Of a stretch of DNA of 64,000 bases, positions 7,677 to 17,775 are shown piece after piece; positions within the stretch are counted from its first letter, which is position 1, and every line of letters begins with the position of its first letter. The notes beneath the pieces were generated by a model, which worked only from the letters and a program-made list of their open reading frames with translations, did no database searches and was not told the origin of the DNA. Source of the DNA: JBBSAT01 sp044223665 (GTDB lineage: Bacteria > Myxococcota_A > Polyangia > Polyangiales > Sandaracinaceae); the NCBI GenBank assembly GCA_044223665.1, contig JBGALT010000019.1, positions 1-64,000 of the forward strand, read 5' to 3'. The position numbers and the translations under genes are program-made.

Positions 7677-10071
7677 CTACCGCCGCGCGACGCCGAGCAC
7701 GTCGCAGAGCTCGCCGAAGGTCTCGCTCCGGCTGGCGCGAAGATCGCGGAGGCGCACCAGCTGGTTCTGCGCGTCGTGACGGTCGAACGGGAACGTGCCG
7801 ACCACGCCCAGGCGCGCGACGCGCACCGTCAAGAGCTCGAGCTCCTCCTCGTCCGACTCGGCCAGCTCGTCGAGCAGCGCGCGCAGCGTGCCGGCGAGCG
7901 CGCGGCCGAGCTGCGGCATCTGGAGCACGACGCCGCCGTCCTTGGCCTCGGCGAGCAGGGCGTCGACCGCGACGAGGTCGATCGCGCGGCCGTGGCCGAG
8001 CTCCTTCTCGAGCGAGCGACCGATGGACATCTCGGCCGCGACCACGAACTCGCGCGGGAGCTGCTGTCCGATGCTCGCGAGGTAGCGCATCAGCGGCACC
8101 TGCTGCGCGTAGATGTCCTGGTACTCGCCGGCCACGTCGTCGAGCGTCTCCTCGAGCAGCCCGCCCAGGATGCGCGTCTGCTCGTCGCGGAAGATGCTCC
8201 GGAGCGAGTACACGCCGCCGGGGAAGCGCCGCTCCAACGCGCGCAGCACCTCCGGCAGATCGAGGCGGCCGAACACGGTCGTGATCTCCTCGCGCATGGC
8301 GCGATGCGCCTCCTGGCCGGCGTACACGCGGACGCCGCCGCCGAGGTTGTGGTCGCCGAGGTGCACCACCGCGTACTCGACCGAGAGGCTGGCCTCGGTG
8401 CGCTCGTGGCGGACGGTGAGGCGCCCGACGCCGAGCCGGGCCTTGGCGGCGCGTCGCTGCTCGGCCTCGTCGAAGTCGACGTCGAAGCCGTAGCGTTCTT
8501 CGTGGGCGCCGTAGCTCGTGAAGAGCGAGGTGATGGCGAAGTGCGCCGCCGCGCCCATCAAGGACACCGCGCGCGGGGCGACGAGCTGCTCGAACACGTA
8601 GCGTCCGTCGCGCCACTCCGGGACGTTGCTCTTGGCCTCGGCGAGCCGCGCGAGGAACGGCGCGCGAAAGCGATCCCCGAACAGCTCGGTGGCGATCTCC
8701 ATCGCACGCGCCGCGTAGGCCAGGCACTGCTGCCCCTCGAGGCCGCTGATGTCGTTGAAGAACCAGCCGCACGAAGTGAACATGCTCATCGCGTAGCGCT
8801 GCATCTCGAGCAGCGAGAGCGCGCGCACGCGCTCCGGGCTCCCGGCCACCGCGAGCGCGGGGTGGATCCCGTGCTCGCGCAGGAACACGTCGCGGCGCTC
8901 GCGGGACGCATCGAGCAAGAGATCGACGTACGCGTCGCGGGCGGCCCATCCATCGCGGAACAGCTCGCGACAGGCGCGCTCGTACTCCGGCGCGATCGCG
9001 TCGCGCAGCTCGTCGAGCGCCTGCCGGAGGGGCGCGCGCCAGGCCTGGTTCCAGCCGTGGGGCGCGCCGGTCGAGCAGCCACAGTCGCTGCGCCAGCGCT
9101 CCACGCCGTGGGCACAGCTCCAGCTCGTGCGCGGGACGATCTCGGCCTCCCACGTCGGCGGATGGGTCGCGAGGAACTCCTCGTAGCCGGAGAGCGCCTC
9201 GCGCCCTTCCCTCGCGCCGATGTTCTCGAGCGCGAAGGCGAGCGCCATCTCGCCGAAGTGGTGGTGGTGCCCGTAGCTCTCGCCGTCGGTCGCCAGGTGC
9301 ACGATCTGGGGCTCGCGCGCGCTCGGGTGGAAGGTCCCGAGGATGCGATCGGCGAACGCCTTGCCGTCGTTCAGCACGTGCTCGAACGCGACCGCCCGCG
9401 AGAGCGGGCCGTCGTAGAAGAAGACCGCGATGTGCCGGCCGGACGGGAGCGCGACGTCGTAGACGCGCCGAGGGTCGACGCGAGCGCCGCCGACGTCGAC
9501 CCAGGCCGGGTGCCCGATGGGTCGGACGCGCGCGCACTGATTCGGCGCCAGCACCGTGAGCGCGATGCCCTCGGCGGCGAGCGCCTCGAGGCTCTCGACG
9601 TCCGCGGCCGTCTCGGCCAGCCACATCCCGCGCGGCTTGCGGCCGTAGCGCCACTCGAAGTCCCGCGCGCCCCAGCGGACCTGCGTCCGTCGATCACGCT
9701 CGTTGCAGAGCGGCAAGATGAGGTGCCCGTGCACCTGCGCCATCGCGACGCCGTGACCGCGGGCCGCGACCGAGGCGCGGTCGGCCTCGACCATCGCCGC
9801 GTGCGTCGCCGGATCCTCGCGCTCGAGCCAGGTCATCAACGTCGGCCCGGCGTCGAACGAGATGGAAGCGAAGTTGTTCACCAGCCGGTCGACGCGGCTT
9901 CGCGTCGAGGATCCGCGCCCCGGCGTTCGGCGCGTAGCACTCGGCCGAGACCCGGGCGTTCCAGTCGTGAAAGGGCGCGGCGCTCGGCTGCGCTTCGACG
10001 ACCTCGAGCCAGGGAGACTCGCGCGGCGGCTGGTAGAAGTGACCGTGGACGACGACGTGGCGCAGGCCCAT
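7677..10071 (-). CDS. GH57-type glycoside hydrolase with DUF3536 domain (apparent frameshift)
   Basis: From ATG 10071 the protein starts MGLRHVVVHGHFYQPPRESP, the standard opening of GH57-DUF3536 proteins, and would be about 797 aa. The frame breaks at 9894-9898: Lys-AAG is followed by a lone C before RVDRLVNNFASISFDAGPT continues in the next frame. The middle part carries GH57-like segments such as TDGESYGHHHHFG, and the C-terminal half is DUF3536. The family acts on alpha-glucans (amylase or glucanotransferase type), probably in the cytoplasm. It lies 44 bp downstream of glgB on the same strand, so the two probably form a glycogen/maltodextrin operon. I read the break as one extra base or two missing GC bases, probably a sequencing fault, since both sides are well conserved. 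Confidence 0.85.
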
Positions 10072-10115
10072 CGCGCCGCAGAGTACCGCAGCGCGAGCAA
10101 TCCTTGCCGCGCCGA

Positions 10116-12065
10116 TCAGAGCGACGGTGCGACGCCCTCGGGCGCGCGGAAGAACACCGCTGCGAGCGGCGGCAGCGTGATCTTGGCCGAGCAAGGGAAG
10201 TCGAGGAGCGGCTCTTCCACCGCCTCGATGCCGCCGAGGTTGCCGACACCACTGCCGCCGTAGTCGGGGGCGTCGGTGTTGAGCACCTCGATCCAGCGCC
10301 CGGCGATCGGCAGCGCGACGCCGTACTCGTAGCGGACGACGGGCGTGAAGTTGATCACGCAGAGCACCGGGGCCGTCCCTTCCGGCCCCTGCCGCAGGAA
10401 CGTGAGCACGCTGTGCTCGGCGTCGGCGCCGCTCACCCAGCGGAACCCGCGTGCGTCGCAGTCGAAGGCGTGCATGGCGGGCTCGCGCCGGTAGAGCGCG
10501 TTCAGGTCGGTGACGAGGCGCGCGATACCGAAGTGCTCGTTCGTCGTCGACTCCACCTCGGGATCGCCCTCGACGAGATCCCAGTCGAGCGAGCCGTCGT
10601 GGTTCCACTCGCGCCACTGGGCGATCTCGCCGCCCATGAACGTGAGCTTCTTGCCGGGCTGCGCGAACTGCCATCCGAACAGGAGGCGCAGGTTGGCGAA
10701 CTTCTGCCAGCGGTCACCCGGCATCTTGTTGAGGAGCGAGCCCTTGCCGTGGACCACCTCGTCGTGGCTCAGCGGCAGCACGAAGTTCTCGCTGAACGCG
10801 TAGAGCGAGCGGAACGTGACCTCGCTGTGGTGCCAGCGGCGGTGGATGGGATCGCGCTCGAGGTAGCGCAGCGCATCGTGCATCCACCCCATGTCCCACT
10901 TCAGGCCGAAGCCGAGACCGCCCATGTAGTTGGGGCGCGACACCAGGGGCCAGCTCGTCGACTCCTCGGCGATGACCTGCACGTCGGGCAGCTCGCGGTA
11001 GACGGTCTCGTTGAGCTGCCGGACGAAGCGGACGGCGTCGAGGTTCTCGCGGCCGCCGTGCTGGTTGGGCAGCCACTCGCCCTCCTTGCGGGAGTAGTCG
11101 AGATAGAGCATCGAGGCGACCGCATCGACACGCAGGCCGTCGACGTGGAAGCGCTCGAGCCAGCTGACGGCGCTCGAGATCAGGAACGCCCGCACCTCGG
11201 GGCGCCCGTAGTCGAAGATCAGGCTGTGCCAGTCGGGGTGGTAGCCCAGGCGCGGGTCCTCGTGCTCGAAGAGGTGCGAGCCGTCGAAGTAGGAGAGGCC
11301 GTGCCCGTCGTCCGGGAAGTGCGAGGGCACCCAGTCGAGGATCACGCCGATGCCCCGCTGGTGCAGGTGATCGACGAGGTACATGAAGTCCTCGGGTGTG
11401 CCGTAGCGGTGCGTCGGCGCGAAGAAGCCGGTGATCTGGTAGCCCCAGCTCCCGAAGAACGGATGCTCCATCACGGGCAAGAGCTCCACGTGCGTGTAGC
11501 CGCGCGCGGTCACGTACTCGGCGAGCCGCGGCGCGATCTCGCGGTAGCCCAGCGATCGACCGCCCTCCTCGGGGACGCGCCGGAAGCTGCCGAGGTGCAC
11601 CTCGTAGATGGACATCGGCGCCGAGAGCGCGTTCGCCGCGCCGCGCGTGGCCATCCAGCGCGCATCGCCCCAGCGATGGGCCGGCACGTGGACGATGGAC
11701 GCCGTCCCCGGCGGCACCTCGCAGAGCGAGCCGAAGGGATCGGCCTTGTCCATGACGTGCCCGTGACGGCGCACGCGGTACTTGTAGAGCGCGCCCTTGC
11801 CGAGCCCCGGCGCGAACGTCTCCCAGACGCCGCTCGCGGGGCGGCGGCGCATCGGGTGCGCGCTCTCGGACCACTGGTTGAAGTCCCCCACGAGCGAGAC
11901 GGCCGTCGCGTTGGGCGCCCAGACCGCGAAGTGCGTGCCCCACGCGCCATCCACGACGCCCGGGTGGGCACCGAGCTTGTGGTGCAGGCGTGCGTGCGTG
12001 CCGTCTTCGAGCGCGCGGACGTCTTCGTCGGTGAGGAGCGAGGGGAACGTTTCCGGCGCCGGCAT
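10116..12065 (-). CDS. glgB: 1,4-alpha-glucan branching enzyme
   Basis: A 649-residue protein from ATG 12065 (a GTG at 12083 would add six residues; neither has a clear RBS). An N-terminal CBM48-type domain (GTHFAVWAPNA, GDFNQW) precedes the GH13 barrel. All four GH13 motifs are visible: DWVPSHF, GLRVDAVASML with the nucleophile Asp, VIAEEST with the acid/base Glu, and SHDEVVHGK. The C-terminal beta domain ends in LAAVFFRAP. It transfers alpha-1,4 segments to alpha-1,6 positions in glycogen. Length is normal for the shorter bacterial GlgB class. It is followed closely by a GH57-DUF3536 enzyme, and divergent to a HEAT-repeat gene across about 100 bp. Confidence 0.95.
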   Translation of the reverse strand: MPAPETFPSLLTDEDVRALEDGTHARLHHKLGAHPGVVDGAWGTHFAVWAPNATAVSLVGDFNQWSESAHPMRRRPASGVWETFAPGLGKGALYKYRVRRHGHVMDKADPFGSLCEVPPGTASIVHVPAHRWGDARWMATRGAANALSAPMSIYEVHLGSFRRVPEEGGRSLGYREIAPRLAEYVTARGYTHVELLPVMEHPFFGSWGYQITGFFAPTHRYGTPEDFMYLVDHLHQRGIGVILDWVPSHFPDDGHGLSYFDGSHLFEHEDPRLGYHPDWHSLIFDYGRPEVRAFLISSAVSWLERFHVDGLRVDAVASMLYLDYSRKEGEWLPNQHGGRENLDAVRFVRQLNETVYRELPDVQVIAEESTSWPLVSRPNYMGGLGFGLKWDMGWMHDALRYLERDPIHRRWHHSEVTFRSLYAFSENFVLPLSHDEVVHGKGSLLNKMPGDRWQKFANLRLLFGWQFAQPGKKLTFMGGEIAQWREWNHDGSLDWDLVEGDPEVESTTNEHFGIARLVTDLNALYRREPAMHAFDCDARGFRWVSGADAEHSVLTFLRQGPEGTAPVLCVINFTPVVRYEYGVALPIAGRWIEVLNTDAPDYGGSGVGNLGGIEAVEEPLLDFPCSAKITLPPLAAVFFRAPEGVAPSL

Positions 12066-12167
12066 CGCGAGGCCACTTACCACGTTTCGGATGACTCACG
12101 CGGGCGCCGCGGATCCCACGCACCGCGACCCTGGCGTCGGGGCGCCGTCCGCGCACACTGCGCAGCG

Positions 12168-13215
12168 ATGTCCTTGTTCCTTCCGCAGCGACGGCCCCAC
12201 TTCGAGGCGGCGCTCCGCGACGTTCGCGCGGAGAGCGCCCGCGCCCGCGCCGCCGCAGCGGAGTCTCTCGGCGAGGCGAAGCCGGCGCAGCACGCCGAGG
12301 CCCGAGGCGCGCTCGCCCAGCTGGCGAGCGACCGCGAGCCGGAGGTGCGCTTCGCGGCGCTCGCGGGGCTCGGCAAGGTCGGCGACGCGTCGTCGCTCGA
12401 CGCGGTGCTCGCTCGCCTGGACGACGAGACGCCGTTCGTGCGGGAGATCGCCGTCATCGTCGCCGCCGAAATCGGAGACGCGCGCGCGATCCCGCGCATC
12501 CGCCGGGCGCTGGGCGATGCGCACCCGTCGGTACGCTTCCAGGCGGTCGTCTCGCTGGCCGAGCTCGAGGGGGAGGACGCGCGCGTGGCCTTGTTCCCCG
12601 CGCTCGGCGACGACGACGCTCACGTCCGCGCCAACGCCGCCGTCGCGCTCGCGACGCTCTCCCCCGACCCGGCGACCGCCGACCGCGTGGCCAAGCTCCT
12701 CGGCGACCCGAGCGCGGAGGTCCGCCTCGAGGCTGCGCTCGCGCTCGCGAAGGCGGCAGACCGCCGCGCCGCCGCCGAGCTCGGACGCCACCTCGACGAC
12801 GCGCGCGCGTTCGACGCCATCGAGGCCATCGCCGCGCTCGGCGCCACCGAGCGAGCCGACGATCTGGCGCGCGTGGCGCGCCGTTCCTCGCCCTCCTCGT
12901 AGCGCCGCCGCGGCGGCGGCGCTCGCACGCATGGGCGACCCGCGCGGGGTCGCCTCGCTCCGCGACGTGGCGCGTGCGTTCCGCGGCAGCGGCCGCACCT
13001 ACGTCGCGGAGACGATCGGGATGCTGTGCCTGGACGAGCTCGCCCCCGAGCTCGCGGCGATGGCAGAGAGCCCGCGCGGCGTCGACGTGGGCGTCCTCGT
13101 CGAGGCGATCGCGAAGCTGCTCCCCCGCCACCCGGAGCTGAGGAAGGCGCTCGACACCATCGCCGCGCGCGGAGGCACCGCGGCCGAGCGAGCGAAGGCG
13201 CTGCTCGCGGACTGA
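12168..13215 (+). CDS. HEAT-repeat protein (apparent frameshift near the 3' end)
   Basis: From ATG 12168 (MSLFLPQRRPHFE) the protein is built of about seven HEAT/PBS-lyase-like repeats, with motifs such as VRFAALAGLGKVGDA, VREIAVIVAAEIGDA and VRLEAALALAKA. The first frame hits a stop at 12902, while the next frame continues with ALARMGDPRGVASLRDVA and further repeats to 13215. One extra base somewhere in about 12885-12902 explains this and would give an intact 348-aa protein. No signal peptide, so cytoplasmic. HEAT arrays are protein-binding scaffolds; the partner is unknown. It is divergent from glgB. Confidence 0.75.
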
Positions 13216-13223
13216 AGTCCGCC

Positions 13224-13281
13224 GAATCGGCTCGGCACCGAGACGACGCCGCGGAGGAATCGAGGAACGCAGGAGCGGAAC
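13224..13281 (-). repeat. Copy of a dispersed intergenic repeat
   Basis: Read on the minus strand, this stretch starts GTTCCGCTCCTGCGTTCCTC and ends GCCGATTC. It aligns, with one 8-base insertion and scattered changes, to 30788-30840 (GTTC...CATTCCTGCATTCCTC...GCCGATTC) and to the inverted copy at 30707-30764. All copies lie between genes. The alignment was made by eye and is only about three-quarters identical. Confidence 0.5.
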
Positions 13282-13337
13282 TGCGTCCTCCAATGCAGGA
13301 CACGACCTCGCGGCTTCGGCCACTCCTCACGCGAAGA

Positions 13338-13365
13338 CGCCCCCGCCGGCATGCCGGCGAGGGCG
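13338..13365. terminator. GC-rich palindromic hairpin between convergent genes
   Basis: A 14-bp stem with one mismatch centred on GCCGGCATGCCGGC, ending 26 bases before the stop of the minus-strand lipoprotein gene and 123 bases after the plus-strand HEAT gene. The position suggests a bidirectional terminator. There is no T-tract, so it is not a classical intrinsic terminator. Confidence 0.4.
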
Positions 13366-13391
13366 CTCTCGCTCACCGTCGGTCGGACCGC

Positions 13392-14654
13392 TCAGGGCGT
13401 GCAGTCGGGCGCGCAGACGTGACCGTTCGCGCGGCAGTTGCCCGACGCGCAGCGGTCGTTCTCGTTGCACGGCTCGCCCGCTCCGAGGAGCGCCACGCAC
13501 ATGCCGCTGCCGTTGCAGAGCGCGCCGTCGCAGCCGATCGCCGGCAGGCACGGATCGCCGAGCGTGGGCGCATCGCCGCAGACGCTGCCCGGGTTGCAGA
13601 CGGTACCGGCGACGCACGGCGCATTCGCGCAGCTCTCGGTGCGGTGCGGCCGCTCGCGGCAGGTGCCGTAGACCATCGCGGCGTAGTCCTCGCCGTCGCA
13701 GTACGCATCGCCCACGCACTGCGCGTCGATCAGGCAGCGCGCCGTGCCGATGGAGAAGGCCGGGACGCAGACGCCGGTGTCGCTGGCGAAGTCGTAGTCG
13801 CAGATCGAGCTGTTGAAGTCGCAGACGATCGAGTCCGTGTCGCAGGACTGCCCGCGCGTCGGACGGCGGCGGCAAGTGCCGGTCCCGCTGCCGGTCGGGT
13901 CGTAGCAGTCGAGATCGGCCTCGCAGCCCTCGCCCATCGCCGGGCGGCACTGCATCCCGACGGTGCCGGTCTGCCGCACGCAGACGTCGGTCGCGCCGTT
14001 GTAGCCGGTGTCGCAGGTGCTCTCGGCGTCGCAGACGACGTCGCCGAAGTTGCAGGCGGTCCCCGGTCCCGCGTACGCGGTGCAGGTGCCGGGGCAGCTG
14101 TCCTCGACGTGGCAGTAGCTGTCGACGCACTGCGCGTTGCTCGTGCACGCGCCGCCCACGGCGACGGTGCCGGTGATGAAGTCGCAGCTCTCGTCGCCGC
14201 TGCCGACGTCGAGGAAGCAGCTCGAGTCGTTGGCGGAGTGGCCGAGACAGCAGGCCGCGTTCGCCGCGTTCCACTGCACCGCGCCGGAAGTCACGAGCGC
14301 CTCGAGCGCCGAGATGTCGCAGCCGTCGAGCACCGCCGCGCGCAGCTCGGTCGCGCCCGTCGCGCCGATCAGGCCGCAGCGCATTCGCTGGGCCACGACG
14401 GCATCGGCGTACGCCGCGCAATAGCCCGAGGGCATCAGCGGTGCGATGCCGGTGCAGCTGAAGGCCGGCCCGCCATCGTAGGGAGGCACGTTCGCGTCGT
14501 TGCCACCGCCACCGCCCGTGTCGCGCGTGCCCGTGTCGACCGGACCGCCGCCGCCGGTGTCCGCGACCGCCGCATCGTTGCCCGGCGTCGTCGTGCCGCC
14601 GTTGCACGCCGCGAGCGCAAGCGCCGCGAAGGAAAGCCTCCAAGCATTCTTCAT
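13392..14654 (-). CDS. Cys-rich lipoprotein with Asp/Thr/Gly linker (420 aa)
   Basis: The start at ATG 14654 is supported by a GGAGAG box 4-9 bases upstream. The signal MKNAWRLSFAALALAAC ends in a lipobox with Cys17. A low-complexity linker of Asp, Thr and Gly follows (about residues 18-60). The mature protein has more than 30 cysteines in Dickkopf-like spacing (CxxxxxCxxxxYCxxxxxC), with units such as CVGDAYCDGEDY and CDGALCNGSGMC. It is probably a disulfide-stabilised cell-surface protein. Similar Cys-rich lipoproteins are numerous in Sandaracinus-type myxobacteria; no enzymatic motif is visible. Confidence 0.8.
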   Translation of the reverse strand: MKNAWRLSFAALALAACNGGTTTPGNDAAVADTGGGGPVDTGTRDTGGGGGNDANVPPYDGGPAFSCTGIAPLMPSGYCAAYADAVVAQRMRCGLIGATGATELRAAVLDGCDISALEALVTSGAVQWNAANAACCLGHSANDSSCFLDVGSGDESCDFITGTVAVGGACTSNAQCVDSYCHVEDSCPGTCTAYAGPGTACNFGDVVCDAESTCDTGYNGATDVCVRQTGTVGMQCRPAMGEGCEADLDCYDPTGSGTGTCRRRPTRGQSCDTDSIVCDFNSSICDYDFASDTGVCVPAFSIGTARCLIDAQCVGDAYCDGEDYAAMVYGTCRERPHRTESCANAPCVAGTVCNPGSVCGDAPTLGDPCLPAIGCDGALCNGSGMCVALLGAGEPCNENDRCASGNCRANGHVCAPDCTP

Positions 14655-14733
14655 CGCTCTCTCCATGATCCCCGCGCGGATCGCCCCCGGGGCGCGCGCG
14701 AAGGGCCCCACATAGCGCAGGCCCCCGAAGGGC

Positions 14734-15729
14734 TCAAGGAGCGAGCGGCGCATCGGCCTCGTCGCGCGCACAGCGGAAGCCGGCGGCGGTCACGCCCTCC
14801 GGGGCGTCGATCAGCAGCGGCCGGCCCGGCTCCACGCTGGCGGCCACCTCCTCGGCGGTCATCGGCCGGAGCGAGCGCGCGGCACAGAAGGCGAGGACCC
14901 CGGCGGCCGTCATCCCGACCGCCGGCGCCCGGAGGGTTCCGGGGGGCTGCTCCGTCTGGCGCGCCGGGCACTCGCCCGTGGCGACGCAGGCGTCGTAGCG
15001 CCAGCGCTCGATCGGCCGCGCGTCGTAGGAGTGTGCGCGAAGCTGGACCTCGCCCTCCGACGAGACCGTCGCCGCGCGAAGGAGCTCCGGAAGCCCCTCT
15101 CGGAACGCCGTGGGCGCCGTCGGCTCGCCCACGAGCGCGGCATGGCCCTCCACCCACAGGACCCCGGCCGGCGCCGGCAGCGCCGCGCAACGGAGCGTGG
15201 TGCGCGCCCCATCGCCATCGATCTCGAGCGTCCGCTCCTCGTCGAGCGCGACCATCGCGCCGCCGAGCTCGATCTCGGCCCCGTCGTCGCACGCCTGCCC
15301 GAGCGCGACGCCGTACACGAGGACGCCGCCCGCCTCGATCTGCGTGAGCGCCGAGATGCGCCCGAGCGCGACGCGCTGGGCCTCGCTCAGCGGCAGGCGC
15401 ACCCCCGCCGGCGCATGGGGGGCGACGACCCGCTCGACGCTCCGCAGATCGAGCAGGAGCGGCCGGTCGCCGCGGTTGGTGAGCCGGATCAGCATCGAGC
15501 CGATCCCGGCGTGATCGGCGACGTGGTCGCGTGCGGCGAGCTCGATCGGGCCCGCGACGAAGAGCGAGGACCAGCTCGCCTCCGTGGTGGGTGGCGCGAC
15601 CGGATCCTCCTGGCGGGCAGGCGGGTCCTGCCGATCCGTCGCGCCGCTGCCGCACCCCGCGAGCACGACCGACGCGATCGCCGGCAGAACCCCCAGCCGA
15701 GAGCACGCAGCGCGCATGCGCGTGAGCAT
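14734..15729 (-). CDS. Lipoprotein with a degenerate SUMF1/formylglycine-enzyme-like tail (331 aa)
   Basis: The signal MLTRMRAACSRLG...VVLAGC has its lipobox Cys near residue 25; a second ATG at 15717 would shorten the protein by four residues. The middle portion is beta-rich and unrecognised. The last 90 residues read like a shrunken FGE-sulfatase module: YDACVATGECPA, then APAVGMTAAGVLAFCAARSL (compare the usual PVVGVSWEDAxAFCxW), then a terminal GFRCARD. The conserved Trp and the long active-site region of SUMF1 enzymes are missing, so catalysis is unlikely. Probably an envelope protein that reuses the fold for binding. That reading is my inference. Confidence 0.7.
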   Translation of the reverse strand: MLTRMRAACSRLGVLPAIASVVLAGCGSGATDRQDPPARQEDPVAPPTTEASWSSLFVAGPIELAARDHVADHAGIGSMLIRLTNRGDRPLLLDLRSVERVVAPHAPAGVRLPLSEAQRVALGRISALTQIEAGGVLVYGVALGQACDDGAEIELGGAMVALDEERTLEIDGDGARTTLRCAALPAPAGVLWVEGHAALVGEPTAPTAFREGLPELLRAATVSSEGEVQLRAHSYDARPIERWRYDACVATGECPARQTEQPPGTLRAPAVGMTAAGVLAFCAARSLRPMTAEEVAASVEPGRPLLIDAPEGVTAAGFRCARDEADAPLAP

Positions 15730-15764
15730 ACACGCGGCGCGGGAGGGGCCACCGTGAAACGCCG

Positions 15765-15794
15765 TTGACAGTCCGCCGGACCGGCTCCTAGTCT
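15765..15794 (+). promoter_or_regulatory. Candidate sigma70 promoter for the HEAT lipoprotein
   Basis: A perfect -35 TTGACA at 15765-15770, an 18-base spacer and a weak -10 TAGTCT at 15789-15794. Transcription would start near 15801, leaving an untranslated leader of about 138 bases before the start codon at 15939. Confidence 0.4.
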
Positions 15795-15938
15795 CCCCGG
15801 GCTCGATCACGCCCCCGCCGTTCGCCGAGGGCCGGTCGAGGCGGGCGTGGCGCCGGACGGCGCCTGTGGGGCCCGCGGCGGCAGGGAGCCGGGAAACAAG
15901 GGTCCGCCTACGGGCGGCGACGCGGTGGGAGAAGACAC

Positions 15939-17735
15939 ATGCGAAACACGACGATGGGACGATGGTCGCACCTGCTCCGGGGGGCGCTCCTGGTGCTGGC
16001 GCTGGCGGGAGCGGTGGGCTGCCACGCGGACGAGAACGATCCGGCCGGTCAGGCAGGCGAGCTCGGCGACGGAGTGCGGCGCGCCAACGCGATCGCGAAC
16101 ATCTCGCGCATCTACACGACGGCCCTGGCCCACGCGGACGGCAACCGCGCCGCCGACGAGCCGCACCACGTGGCCGACGTCACGGTCGGCCCGCTGACCG
16201 ACACCTTCCTGCAGCACTCCGAGGACCACAACGGCCGCCGCGACATCATCGCGTTGCTCGCCGAGATGCGGGATCCGCGCTCGCTGCCGGCGCTCATCGA
16301 GGCGCTGAACTGGCAGCCGGAGATCAACGAAGAGGACGCCATCGCGGCCGCCCGCACGATCGCGACGCTCGAGCTGGACGACGCGCAGAAGGGCCAGGTC
16401 ATCACCGCCCTCGATCACGCGCTCGGCCAGGTCCGCCAGGCGCGCGGCGTCGACAACCGCATGCGCATCGAGTTCCTGCGCGCGCTGGGCACCCTGGGCG
16501 ACACCCGCGGCACCCCCGCGCTCTCGCGGACGATGCTCCTGCAGTCGGAGAACCAGGACTTCCTGATCAACCGCCTCGCGTGCGAGCAGCTCGGGCGCGT
16601 CGCCGATCCGGCCAGCGTGCCGGCGCTGATCCAGGCGCTCTACCTGTTCGGGCCGAACAACCCGGCGATGCGCATGAACGACATGGCGTCGATGGCCCTG
16701 GTCCGCATCGGGCGCCCGGCCATGCAGCCGCTGCTCGACACGCTCGCCGGCAACAACACCGAGGCCAACCAGATCGCGACGCAGTACATCGCCGCCGTCC
16801 GCCAGCGCGACGCGGACGCCGCCGCACAGATGTCGGTCGGCTCGATCGTGGCAGGCGAAGCCTCGTACGCGCTCGGCCAGCTCGGCTTCCGCGAGGCGAT
16901 CGAGCCGCTCGTCGCGCAGACGCAGCAGCTCGACCAGGGCGAAGCGCCCACCTCCATCGAAGAGGACGCGGCAGACGAGGGGCACATGGCCTCGGCCGCG
17001 CTCGCGCTGGTCTCGATCAACCGCGAGGAGGCCGACTCGCAGCGCATCCGCGACGCGCTCGTCAACGTCTACAACCGCCTCAACCCGGAGGCGCGCCCCG
17101 GCCACGCGAGCCGCGCGCAGATGCTGGTCGCCTTCCAGCACCTCAACGACGCCGGGCTGCTTCCCTTCCTTCTGCAGAGGGCGCAGCCGGCCGCACGCGG
17201 CCAGGAGGACGACCCGAACGTCCGCATCCTGGCCTTCCGCGCCTACGCGCTGATGGCGAACGACGCCGAGATGGCCAACCTCCAGCGGATCCTCGCCAGC
17301 GAGCCCGAGGGCGACAGCCGCGACGGCTTCCTCGACGTCGTCGGCGATCTGGCGAGCGGGTCGACCGACGATGCCTCGCGGCCGGTCTTCGCCGCCGCGC
17401 ACGAGTGCAACGCCGACGTGAGCTGCTGGGCCACCAAGCTGACCGACAGCAACTCGTGGGTCGTGCGCAAGGCCTGCTACATGCTGGCGCGCTACGGCCG
17501 CGGCAACGACGCGGCCATCACGGCGCTGGTCGGCCAGCTCGGCAACTCGAGCGAGGAAGTGCGCGGCGAGGTGCTCTACGCGCTCGACTTCGTGGCCTCC
17601 CAGGGGAGCCCGGCGGCGGTCGCCCGGATCGACGAGCTGCACCAGCAGGAGCAGGGACGCGCGATCTGGACGCACACCGAGTCGCTCTTCCTCGCCGTCC
17701 AGGCGCGCCTGGCCGCGCGCGGCGCGGCGCATTGA
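15939..17735 (+). CDS. HEAT-repeat lipoprotein (598 aa)
   Basis: The ATG at 15939 follows a GGGAGAAG box at good spacing. The signal region LLRGALLVLALAGAVGC ends in a lipobox at about residue 28. Most of the mature protein is an array of HEAT/PBS-lyase-like helical pairs (RDPRSLPALIEALNW, VADPASVPALIQALY, SNSWVVRKACYMLARYG). It is therefore probably a lipid-anchored scaffold in the periplasm or outer membrane. A sigma54-type activator starts 40 bp downstream on the same strand, suggesting co-transcription; the lipoprotein might report envelope state, but nothing in the sequence proves a link. Confidence 0.85.
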   Translation: MRNTTMGRWSHLLRGALLVLALAGAVGCHADENDPAGQAGELGDGVRRANAIANISRIYTTALAHADGNRAADEPHHVADVTVGPLTDTFLQHSEDHNGRRDIIALLAEMRDPRSLPALIEALNWQPEINEEDAIAAARTIATLELDDAQKGQVITALDHALGQVRQARGVDNRMRIEFLRALGTLGDTRGTPALSRTMLLQSENQDFLINRLACEQLGRVADPASVPALIQALYLFGPNNPAMRMNDMASMALVRIGRPAMQPLLDTLAGNNTEANQIATQYIAAVRQRDADAAAQMSVGSIVAGEASYALGQLGFREAIEPLVAQTQQLDQGEAPTSIEEDAADEGHMASAALALVSINREEADSQRIRDALVNVYNRLNPEARPGHASRAQMLVAFQHLNDAGLLPFLLQRAQPAARGQEDDPNVRILAFRAYALMANDAEMANLQRILASEPEGDSRDGFLDVVGDLASGSTDDASRPVFAAAHECNADVSCWATKLTDSNSWVVRKACYMLARYGRGNDAAITALVGQLGNSSEEVRGEVLYALDFVASQGSPAAVARIDELHQQEQGRAIWTHTESLFLAVQARLAARGAAH

Positions 17736-17775
17736 CCGCCCGCGTGATGAAGCCTCGCGGAAATCGGCAGGATCG

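Noticed and set aside
7776..12167. Very long plus-strand frame opposite the GH57 and glgB genes
   Set aside because: Antisense shadow; only its last part, from ATG 12168, is a real HEAT-repeat gene.
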